Shown: positions 1 to 7,589 of the stretch, piece by piece | How the letters are laid out: every line of letters begins with the position of its first letter | Position numbering within the stretch: position 1 is the first letter of the stretch | Assembly: GCA_021155905.1 (NCBI GenBank) | Contig: JAJNBG010000035.1 | Coordinates: 1 to 57,004 of the forward strand | Direction: 5' to 3' | DNA length: 57,004 bases | Origin: Bacteroidota bacterium | GTDB lineage: Bacteria > Bacteroidota > Bacteroidia > B-17B0 > Aurantibacillaceae | Program-made: the position numbers and the translations under genes | Notes under the pieces: generated by a model | The model's database searches: none | What the model was told of the DNA's origin: nothing | What the model saw: the letters and a program-made list of their open reading frames with translations, nothing else

Positions 1-1
1 T

Positions 2-1231
2 AATGTAAAAGATTTGCTATCAAATCTATACCACAATCGTGGTGTAGTGGAATTACTATTCGGACAACGTGACCATATCACTGTAAACGAATTATTGGGA
101 CGTGATGATATTTCCGAAGAGCAATACCGGAAATTGGTTTCCCTGGATATTCTGTATGAATATGAAAATGTCGTGAGTCTGAACGACGCAGTAGTTGCCA
201 TGTTCGAGGATTTCATGGAGATTGGGGAAGTAACTCCGGGTTTCATAAACGATTACATCAATGAATTAAAACGTCACATTAAATTCTACCAGGAAGCCCG
301 TGAAATGCGTTTCCTGCGTAGTATCAAGAAATACCTGAAGCGAATCAATTCGACGCTTACCCGTGAAATTATTAAGCTTCAAAAAAATGTAGATGATACT
401 TACAAGAATGAAAGTAACTACCGCATTAAATTGCAGAAGCTGGAAGATTACCGTGAAAAACGCGATACGATCATCGAATTTATCAAGCAAACAAATGCCA
501 TCGTGGATGAAACAAGGGTGTTGTTTAACATCACGAATGACACAGAATTATTTGGAATTGTAGCGTCTCTTAAAATAAGCCTGATTGAGAATCTCGATTT
601 CTTAATTGAAATACAAACAGACATTACCGATTTTATTAATAAGATTCAGTACCAGTTAGATGTGTACAAAAAAGCACAGCGTCTGAAAGAGGTAAAGGAT
701 CATGGAACACTGCATTTCAAAACGAATTTCAGAGAAATTGTTTCAGGCATTAATACGCTGAAACATAATGGACACAAAACTCCTAAGACAAAAATTCCGA
801 TTGATTTTCTATACAGTGATGATGGCCATGTGTTGTGTAAACGTATTGCCGAGAAATACAAGATCACCCGTTTAATGGTACGCGGACTTGCCGATAAAAT
901 GGCAGGTAATTTTAAAGACAAAGGTTTAGAACAGCAAATCAAATTAGATACAGAAAAGTTAGTAGAGCGTTTTCTGACTCAAACCAAACTGAATTTGTTT
1001 GAATATTTAATTGAGTATAAATTTCCTAAAACTATCGGTACGGTCACATTTGAGGAACGATTATCCTTATTCGTGGAAATTGCCATGGAATACCAGAATC
1101 AGTTGGATTTTAAATACCGTCTGCAGTATCATGATTATGTGGAGGCTGTGACTAATATTAAGAAGCGATTGGGATATACTCTGATCCTTCCGTTAAAGGA
1201 AAAAGCAAAAAAAGAAAAAGCAACTAAATAA
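2..1231 (+). CDS. mksF: MksF/JetA-like kleisin subunit of an Mks-type condensin (5' end outside window)
   Basis: Kleisin-like partner of the SMC protein encoded at 3014-6700. The frame is open to the left edge of the window, so the true start probably lies upstream; a TTG at 14 is the only start-like codon close to the edge. The visible 409 residues begin with a segment that looks like a winged helix (NLYHNRGVVELLF, about residues 8-85), continue as long charged helices (about 90-240), and end with another compact region before a Lys-rich tail. This architecture and the gene order fit MksF/JetA (MukF-like) proteins, which bridge the two SMC heads and bind MksE dimers. The next gene follows after 51 nt. 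The family call rests mainly on the neighbouring MksE- and MksB-like genes; taken alone the sequence has no short diagnostic motif. Confidence 0.75.
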   Translation, partial: NVKDLLSNLYHNRGVVELLFGQRDHITVNELLGRDDISEEQYRKLVSLDILYEYENVVSLNDAVVAMFEDFMEIGEVTPGFINDYINELKRHIKFYQEAREMRFLRSIKKYLKRINSTLTREIIKLQKNVDDTYKNESNYRIKLQKLEDYREKRDTIIEFIKQTNAIVDETRVLFNITNDTELFGIVASLKISLIENLDFLIEIQTDITDFINKIQYQLDVYKKAQRLKEVKDHGTLHFKTNFREIVSGINTLKHNGHKTPKTKIPIDFLYSDDGHVLCKRIAEKYKITRLMVRGLADKMAGNFKDKGLEQQIKLDTEKLVERFLTQTKLNLFEYLIEYKFPKTIGTVTFEERLSLFVEIAMEYQNQLDFKYRLQYHDYVEAVTNIKKRLGYTLILPLKEKAKKEKATK

Positions 1232-1282
1232 AAATAATAAAGCCCCGCTTGTTATTTTAGGCGGTGTCAAGAATACAATAAC

Positions 1283-1888
1283 ATGGAAGAAACTAGTTTT
1301 AATTTACCCAAACAAACCCACGATATTTTTGCAGTGATGGCGCGTGGCGCTTTTATTTCCAGCAATGGGAGCAGGGATGGAATGAACCGTTTGTATGACA
1401 TCATTAATAATCCGGAAAACTTTGACAGGCTTCAGGCTTATTTTAATGTCATTCGTTACAACATTGAGCGTGGAAATAATTTTTTCTATTTCTCAAAATT
1501 AAGCGAACCAAATTCAGAATTAGAGAAAAAACTGGAGCGTTTCGAGCGTTACATCGATATCATCGACTTGTTTGCAAGTATGGATAATAAGATCGGGATT
1601 GGTAGCCGTTTTCGTCCGAGTGAAATTGCTGAAGAGTGTAATGCGAATGTGCGCTTAAAGCAAAAGCTTCAAAAGATTCCATTGTATCGTTCTGAAACGT
1701 TACATAACAAGGTTCGTGAGATTTGTGATTTAATGAGCAGGGATTCATTCCTTGAATTAGAGGATGAAAAATCGGAGTCCTATAAAGTTTTGGACTCTTA
1801 TAATTATTTATTGGATGTCATCAATTCTGTTGCCATTTATGAAGACAGTGGTGCCGGTGATGATACACAGGGGATCATTTATAACTAA
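1283..1888 (+). CDS. mksE: MksE/JetB-like condensin accessory subunit
   Basis: A 201-residue, charged, mostly helical cytosolic protein with no signal peptide or membrane segment. Size, position directly after the kleisin-like gene and general character (two likely winged-helix regions, about residues 1-110 and 115-190) fit MksE/JetB, the MukE-like subunit that binds the kleisin and DNA in MukBEF/MksBEF/Wadjet complexes. The ATG at 1283 is preceded by an AT-rich leader without a strong Shine-Dalgarno site, as is normal in Bacteroidota. The next gene begins only 11 nt after the stop, so the genes are almost certainly co-transcribed. The function is inferred from context plus overall resemblance to the family; no catalytic motif is expected. 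Confidence 0.75.
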   Translation: MEETSFNLPKQTHDIFAVMARGAFISSNGSRDGMNRLYDIINNPENFDRLQAYFNVIRYNIERGNNFFYFSKLSEPNSELEKKLERFERYIDIIDLFASMDNKIGIGSRFRPSEIAEECNANVRLKQKLQKIPLYRSETLHNKVREICDLMSRDSFLELEDEKSESYKVLDSYNYLLDVINSVAIYEDSGAGDDTQGIIYN

Positions 1889-1899
1889 AAAAATAAAAC

Positions 1900-2898
1900 A
1901 TGAAGCATTTAATTTCTTTGTTACTGATTGTATGTAATCTGAATTTATTAGCTCAGGCTAAGTATTCGACGGCCTCTGATGATTTTGTTTCATTTCATGA
2001 GAATGTTTCTAATGCCGAGCGCATGTATAAAAATGATTCACTATTACAGGCCTACGCAAAATTTGATAACGCTTTCGCGAATTATAAAGGACAGGTAAAT
2101 CCGGGACATTATTTCCGGGCTGCTTTGTGTGCGATTAAGATCAGAGAGGAATTTAAAGGCCTGCATTTTTTGGAAAAGGCAATTGTTAACGGATATGAGA
2201 TTGATAGTGTGAGAAAAGCCGACGTCGTTTTCTATAATCAGAATACCAAAAAAGAATATCTGGATAATATTGCAAAATGGGAGCAGGCCCGAAACGCCTC
2301 AAGAAATATGACCTGGCAGGAAGAATTAATTAACAGTGCAGCTTCTAAAAGTAAATCAGCGGATGCAAAATATAAAGAGGCGCTTAGTTACTGTTTAACC
2401 TGTATGAAATCCAAAACATGCAGTAAAACGGCGCCGGATTATTTATCTAAATATAAAGTAGTAAAAGACAGGATGAAAGCTGATTCCATTGCAGCAGCAT
2501 CTCTTCTGAGTAAGATTCAGCAAAACGGTTTCCCCTCGGTTAAATTAGTCGGAAGGAAAGCAGGTGAAATTGCAAGAAATACACTGTTAAGTTACGATGC
2601 GGATAGAAAAAATGAACGATTGGATAATTTGCTCTTTAAAGCGCTACAGGACGGAAACATTTCACCCGAATTTTATGCAAGTGTAGTGGACAGAAGAAAT
2701 GTGATGAATGGATTAACGCCGGAGTTCTATGAACCGTTGACTGGTTATGAGAAAACGATCGGTAAAGAAATAACTACTGCCAATAAAAGACGTAGTGCGA
2801 TTGGCTTATATCCAATCAGGTTAGTGAGTGCAGCGGCTCCGAAGACCAAAGATTCCGCAATGAATAAAAAAGTAAACACTCAATTATACGATTATTAA
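1900..2898 (+). CDS. Exported TPR-like protein of unknown function inside the mks operon
   Basis: A 332-residue protein that begins with a clear signal peptide (MKHLISLLLIVCNLNLLAQA, cleavage after about residue 20). Residues 30-130 look like helical tetratricopeptide-type repeats (AERMYKNDSLLQAYAKFDNA). A Cys-containing stretch follows (SYCLTCMKSKTC, about 165-177). The C-terminal 100 residues (DNLLFKALQDGNISPEFYAS, then a RRSAIGLYPI segment) have the feel of the DUF6624 family, but I hold that loosely. It sits 11 nt after mksE and 115 nt before mksB, so it is probably transcribed with them. That is odd: its neighbours form a cytosolic DNA-acting complex while this product should leave the cytoplasm. 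I do not recognise a function. Confidence 0.7.
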   Translation: MKHLISLLLIVCNLNLLAQAKYSTASDDFVSFHENVSNAERMYKNDSLLQAYAKFDNAFANYKGQVNPGHYFRAALCAIKIREEFKGLHFLEKAIVNGYEIDSVRKADVVFYNQNTKKEYLDNIAKWEQARNASRNMTWQEELINSAASKSKSADAKYKEALSYCLTCMKSKTCSKTAPDYLSKYKVVKDRMKADSIAAASLLSKIQQNGFPSVKLVGRKAGEIARNTLLSYDADRKNERLDNLLFKALQDGNISPEFYASVVDRRNVMNGLTPEFYEPLTGYEKTIGKEITTANKRRSAIGLYPIRLVSAAAPKTKDSAMNKKVNTQLYDY

Positions 2899-2918
2899 TA
2901 AATAAAATATCAGTTCGT

Positions 2919-2989
2919 CCCGATAGCTGTCGGAAGTAGTCGAGAAGAAAAAACAAACAAGTGGATCTGCGAGCCCGATAGCTATCGGG
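2919..2989. repeat. Two copies of a CCCGATAGC palindrome upstream of mksB
   Basis: The spacer between the exported-protein gene and mksB holds two related palindromes: an imperfect one at 2919-2933 (CCCGATAGCTGTCGG) and a perfect 16-nt one at 2974-2989 (CCCGATAGCTATCGGG), 40 nt apart. Both can form a hairpin. They are G+C-rich against an A+T-rich background and occur nowhere else that I noticed in the window. From memory, similar palindromes are scattered between genes in other Bacteroidota, which would make them REP-like elements; a hairpin affecting mRNA stability or translation of mksB is the alternative. Confidence 0.7.
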
Positions 2990-3013
2990 ACTAGGGAAAT
3001 AAAAAAAATAGAA

Positions 3014-6000
3014 ATGGAAAATAATTGCAGAATATTAAATAGAATTGTTCAGATCAATATTGCGAATGTCAAGTATACCGACCTGGAATTGAGTGGGAAT
3101 ACCTGTTTTGTGGGAACCAATAACTTTGGTAAAACCTCTTTACAAAGAGCAATTTTGTTTTTTTATAGCGCCAATACAAGGGGATTGGGCATCTCCGCTT
3201 CTCAGAAGCCTTTTGAAGAGCATTATTTTAAATTTGAGAACTCTTACCTGATTTATGAAATTCAGACAGAAACCAAACCGTTTTTTGTCATTGTGTACCG
3301 TCATAATAAACTGGTGTTCCGTTTTGTTGACGCAGAGTATAATCCGGATTACTTTTTCAATGAAAATGATGAAGCCATTAAAATCAAAGAAGTGATTGCA
3401 GGATTTGATAAACGTGGCATCTATGTTTCTCAGCAAATTGACACGTTTGAACGTTACCGTAATATTTTGTACGGAACAGAAACAGATAAGCAATTATCAA
3501 AGTTCCATATCCTGAAAGGAAATGAAAAATACCAGAATATTCCGAAATCAATTACGAATGTATTCTTAAGCTCCAAAAGCAGCATTGATAGCCGTTTTAT
3601 CAAAGACTTTATCGCCAACTCTTTAACTTCTGAAAGCAGCAGCATTAAATTAGAGCAGGTAGATCGCCAGTTGCGCCAGTTCAATGAAAAGTACTCGGAT
3701 ATTGAAACTTATCTGAAAAAAGAATCTCAGCAATTAATTGAACTCATTGATAAAAAATACGATCAGGTGCATATGTTAAAAGGTGCGCAGATGGAAATGG
3801 CTGATAAATTGGGTAGCAGCTTACGTTATGCAGAAACACAAAATGAAGCTGTCATCAAATCGTCTCATGAAAAACAAGAAGAGATCGACCGTTTAACAGA
3901 AGCGAATGAAGAACAAAAAACGAATCTGGAAGAAAAGCAAAAAGACGTTCGTGAAGAAATTGGGTATTATGACAGAACCATTCGTGAAGCCAATAAAAAA
4001 TTAAAAGAGTATAAAGAAAAAAATATTGAGCAGGCCGTGGAAAAGAACGCGGAACGTGAAAAATTGCAGGTAGATTATAATATCGCCCGTCGTGAGTATG
4101 AATCCTTAACTTCCAATGTGCAGAGTATTGAGATGAAGTATTCATCTTTAATTGAACAATTGCGTAATGATAAAACAGCTTACGTCAATAAGATCAATTC
4201 CCGTACCAGTGAAATTTTCAACCACTACAACGAATTACAGTTGTTGCAGAAGAATGAATTTAACAAGAAGGATGCTGAATTTAAGCAAAAACGCGAGGAG
4301 GCCTTAACGGAATTAAATTCTGAAGTCACTGCAAAGCAAATCGAGTTCAACGAATTAAAGGCGGAAGAAAAAGTAATTCGTAATACCCGTTTTTATGAAG
4401 CAGAGATCAAAGCGCAGGAAACGGAATTAGCTGACCTGAGAGCGATCAATTACAAGAATAAATCGGAGCTTGCTATCAAAACTAATTTGGTTCAGAGCAA
4501 TCAGAAGGAATGGGAAAACTTAGAATCGAAATTAAAATTGTCGTTATCTAACCAGATCCAAAAGACCAATAACGAGATCATCCGTGTTAAAACAGAAATC
4601 AAAACCATTGAGGAAAAATTAAATGTTCAGCATGATGCCTTATATGGTTATTTAGAAAAGAATGTAAAAGACTGGCATACCACTATTGGTAAGGTAGTGA
4701 ATGAGGAATTATTATTCCGTACGGATTTAAATCCAACCTTAACCGATGCGAAGGGTTTGTCTTTATATGGTATCTCTTTAAAACTGGATGATGTTCAGGT
4801 AGTTTCAAAAACCATTGAAGAATACCAGTTTGAAAAGAATGAGCGCCTGGCGATGATCCGTGATCTGGAAGAATCCATGAATCAGTTCCAGGCTGCTAAT
4901 AATGAGGAAAAAATGCTGGCTGCTGATAAATTTGGTAAGCAGTTAGGTGAGTTAAAAGAAGATCTGAAAGTATTAACTTACTCATTAGAATTAGCCGACA
5001 AGCGCGAGAAAAAATTAATACTGGAACTTGAAGACTGGAAACAACGTGCAAGCACTGAAATCGAACAGTCTTTATCCGGTAACCGTCAGAAAATAAACAT
5101 CATTGAAGAAGAATTAGCGATCTTAAATAAGAAGAAGAATAATTTATTGAATGACTTTAATAACCAGTTTGATAAATTAAAAGCGTTTAACGACGAGCGT
5201 TTAGCGGATTTGAAATCAAGACAGGAAACAGAAATTTCCGAACTTGAAGTAGAGAAGAAAAACCAGGTAAAAGAATACGAAGAGAAAGAAACACAATTAA
5301 GCAACGAAAAAGAATCTAATTTCAAAGCGAAAGGCGTAGATAGTAAAGAGATTAAAAAGATTGATGCCCGTATTAAAGAATTACAGGAGGCGTTAAAAGA
5401 GATTGATCAGTATTCTCAAATTGTTAGCGATTATTTAAAGGATAAACGTGAGATCTTTGATAAGCTTCCTGATTTGATTCAGAAGAAAGAAGAGTACGTT
5501 AAAACCGCGAATGATCTGAGCGCGGAGATCGAAGAGATTGCCCGTAAGTTCAACATCAAACGTATGGAGTTGAATAAACAAAAGCGTGCGTTTGAAGAAG
5601 AATTAATCGAGTTTAACAACGGGATCAATTATTTTACCAAGAATTTCCGTGAAACACCGGTATTCAATAAATATGCTGATATCATTGACAGAGCAGAGCC
5701 AAAGAAAACCAATTACAGTGTAATGGATTTATGTACTCAGCTCCTTAAAAACGATTCGCATTTTAATGAAGAATATACAGCCTTCCAGCGTTATGTGAAT
5801 GAATTCGCCGGTAAGTTCAGGTTGGATAACCATTTTAACTTTGTAATTCGTAATGATGCGACCCAGGGTGAATACGAACGTTTTGCGCAAAACTTACGGT
5901 CATTCATTAATGAGGCCAAAATCGAATTGTCTATTGCGGAAACAGCGACTCAGATTGGTTTGGTAACAGATAGTATTGCTACTAAAGTTAGAGAGTTGAG

Positions 6001-6700
6001 TGGACAGAAAGATAAGATTCAGCACATTATTACTCTGATCGCGGAAGATTTCAAGAAAGCAGAGTTTGAAGAATCAAAATTAATTGAGTTCATTAAGATT
6101 CGTCTGGAAGATTCGGATAATAAAGTATACAAATTATTGAAACGTATCCAGGAGTTTCGTGAAGAGAATGGCTTGGTATACAACGAAGGATTATTCAATA
6201 CAGATTTCGCAACTCACAAAAATCGTGAGATCAGTAACCGTGCTGTTAAATTATTGGATCAATTGCGCACGGCGATTAAAGAGCAGGAGCAGGAAGAAAT
6301 TCGTTTACAGGATTTATTTGAATTGAAATTCAATATCAAGGAAGGATTGAATGAAACGGGCTGGACGCATAAAATTGACAGTATCGGTAGTACAGGTACA
6401 GATATTCTTGTAAAAGCCATTATCTACATTACTTTATTACATGTATTTATTAAGGAATCTTCTCACCGTGGAAGTACCGACTTTAAAGTACACTGTATTA
6501 TTGATGAGGTAGGTCAGATTTCTGCCCACTACTTACGTGAACTATTGCGCTTTGCGAAGAACCGGAACATTATGATGATTAACGGTCTACCGAATAAATC
6601 CGGCTTGGAGGCGCATTACAAATATACCTATCAGTTCCGTAGAGAGGAAAACAACAATGTGAGGATCTTCCCAAGTATTGTAACAGAGATTGAAGCTTAG
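3014..6700 (+). CDS. mksB: MksB/JetC-like SMC ATPase
   Basis: A 1228-residue SMC-type ATPase, the motor of an MksBEF/Wadjet-like complex. The N-terminal head has a Walker A loop, GTNNFGKTS, at residues 34-42 (Lys40). Two very long coiled-coil arms (roughly 210-530 and 610-930, full of E/K/Q heptads) flank a globular hinge-like segment (about 537-600). The C-terminal head carries a signature-like IGSTGTD (1124-1130) in place of the canonical SMC LSGG loop, then a Walker B CIIDE (1161-1165; Asp1164 and Glu1165). The IGSTGTD variant and the length match the MksB/JetC branch (Pfam DUF3584-type) rather than Smc or RecN. The gene ends before a strong terminator at 6744-6777. All ATPase residues are present, so the protein should be active. 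No MksG/JetD (Toprim) gene follows it. Confidence 0.9.
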   Translation: MENNCRILNRIVQINIANVKYTDLELSGNTCFVGTNNFGKTSLQRAILFFYSANTRGLGISASQKPFEEHYFKFENSYLIYEIQTETKPFFVIVYRHNKLVFRFVDAEYNPDYFFNENDEAIKIKEVIAGFDKRGIYVSQQIDTFERYRNILYGTETDKQLSKFHILKGNEKYQNIPKSITNVFLSSKSSIDSRFIKDFIANSLTSESSSIKLEQVDRQLRQFNEKYSDIETYLKKESQQLIELIDKKYDQVHMLKGAQMEMADKLGSSLRYAETQNEAVIKSSHEKQEEIDRLTEANEEQKTNLEEKQKDVREEIGYYDRTIREANKKLKEYKEKNIEQAVEKNAEREKLQVDYNIARREYESLTSNVQSIEMKYSSLIEQLRNDKTAYVNKINSRTSEIFNHYNELQLLQKNEFNKKDAEFKQKREEALTELNSEVTAKQIEFNELKAEEKVIRNTRFYEAEIKAQETELADLRAINYKNKSELAIKTNLVQSNQKEWENLESKLKLSLSNQIQKTNNEIIRVKTEIKTIEEKLNVQHDALYGYLEKNVKDWHTTIGKVVNEELLFRTDLNPTLTDAKGLSLYGISLKLDDVQVVSKTIEEYQFEKNERLAMIRDLEESMNQFQAANNEEKMLAADKFGKQLGELKEDLKVLTYSLELADKREKKLILELEDWKQRASTEIEQSLSGNRQKINIIEEELAILNKKKNNLLNDFNNQFDKLKAFNDERLADLKSRQETEISELEVEKKNQVKEYEEKETQLSNEKESNFKAKGVDSKEIKKIDARIKELQEALKEIDQYSQIVSDYLKDKREIFDKLPDLIQKKEEYVKTANDLSAEIEEIARKFNIKRMELNKQKRAFEEELIEFNNGINYFTKNFRETPVFNKYADIIDRAEPKKTNYSVMDLCTQLLKNDSHFNEEYTAFQRYVNEFAGKFRLDNHFNFVIRNDATQGEYERFAQNLRSFINEAKIELSIAETATQIGLVTDSIATKVRELSGQKDKIQHIITLIAEDFKKAEFEESKLIEFIKIRLEDSDNKVYKLLKRIQEFREENGLVYNEGLFNTDFATHKNREISNRAVKLLDQLRTAIKEQEQEEIRLQDLFELKFNIKEGLNETGWTHKIDSIGSTGTDILVKAIIYITLLHVFIKESSHRGSTDFKVHCIIDEVGQISAHYLRELLRFAKNRNIMMINGLPNKSGLEAHYKYTYQFRREENNNVRIFPSIVTEIEA

Positions 6701-6743
6701 ATACCCATAGTGGAGTCGAAGGGTTTAGCCCTATTTGAATTTG

Positions 6744-6778
6744 AAACCCCTGGCTGATGTGAATCAGGCAGGGGTTTT
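6744..6778 (+). terminator. Rho-independent terminator of the mks operon
   Basis: A hairpin with arms CCCCTGGCTGAT and ATCAGGCAGGGG, a 4-nt loop (one mismatched position in the stem) and a following T run, 44 nt after the mksB stop codon. It closes the operon on this side and argues that no further mks gene is co-transcribed. Confidence 0.85.
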
Positions 6779-6779
6779 T

Positions 6780-7010
6780 ATTTGTGATACGCGTGTTAAT
6801 TTGTGGCAATTCTAACGGAAGCGAGTTAGCATTGCTTAAATCAGAATAAATCACAATAAACGTGGGATAATCATTTAATAGTGGTATCTTACATAGATTC
6901 CGCAAATGCAATCACGTAAATAAGTGATTTATATAACTTTTATCACAGGTTATATATAAATAAGCAAAGAACCTTGTCGAACTTTATAAAATTATTTAAA
7001 CATAATTGAT
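6780..7010 (+). other. Intergenic leader before the AraC-type gene
   Basis: With the terminator this gives about 310 bases without a gene. It is strongly A+T-rich, with no open frame or RNA gene that I can support. A stretch around 6905-6960 has short direct and inverted TA-rich repeats (for example CACGTAAATAAGTGATTTAT) that may belong to the promoter of the downstream gene, but I found no convincing TAnnTTTG element. Confidence 0.4.
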
Positions 7011-7577
7011 TTGAAATTATACATCAAATACATGGTCAGTACTCGCTGCAAAATAGTGGTGAAAGAAGAGCTGAAAAAACTTGGATTGCATTTTATCGTT
7101 GTTGACCTCGGGGAAATAGATATCATGGAGAATATTTCAACGATTCAGCGTGAACAATTGAAAGAGGCACTTCTTGTTTCCGGTCTTGAGTTAATGGATG
7201 ATAAAAAGTCAGTGCTGATAGAGAAAATAAAAAATGTGATCATTGATATGATCCATTATTCAGACGAGGTTCCGAAAACTAATTACTCTGAGTATATCGC
7301 CGAAAAATTGCAATTTGATTATACCTATTTATCGAACGTTTTTTCGGAGGTGAAAGGAATCACTATTCAACAGTTTATCATCGTTCATAAAATCGAGCGG
7401 ATAAAAGAATTGATGATTTATGATGAATTAAATATTTCTGAAATCGCCTGGAAAATGAACTATAGCAGCGTTGCGCATTTATCCAACCAGTTTAAAAAAA
7501 TTACAGGATTATCCCCTTCGCACTTTAAAAAATTGAAAGATAAGAGACGGAGCCCAATTGAAGATATCGGCAATTAA
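7011..7577 (+). CDS. AraC-family regulator with N-terminal HMA-like domain
   Basis: A 188-residue transcription regulator. Residues 1-70 look like a ferredoxin-fold heavy-metal-associated-like domain (MKLYIKYMVSTRCK, then VVKEELKKLGL). The C-terminal half (about 85-180) is a typical double helix-turn-helix AraC domain: SEYIAEKLQFDYTYLSNVF, then ISEIAWKMNYSSVAHLSNQF and the closing TGLSPSHFKK. In relatives I remember the first domain starts MKLYIKNMVCxRC; here the first Cys is Ser, so only one Cys of the CxxC-like pair remains. The TTG at 7011 is chosen because it restores the complete first beta strand; the first ATG (7032) would cut into the domain. Separated by 12 nt from the hybrid kinase gene, so probably in the same operon. 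Confidence 0.85.
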   Translation: MKLYIKYMVSTRCKIVVKEELKKLGLHFIVVDLGEIDIMENISTIQREQLKEALLVSGLELMDDKKSVLIEKIKNVIIDMIHYSDEVPKTNYSEYIAEKLQFDYTYLSNVFSEVKGITIQQFIIVHKIERIKELMIYDELNISEIAWKMNYSSVAHLSNQFKKITGLSPSHFKKLKDKRRSPIEDIGN

Positions 7578-7589
7578 ATACAGAAGGAA

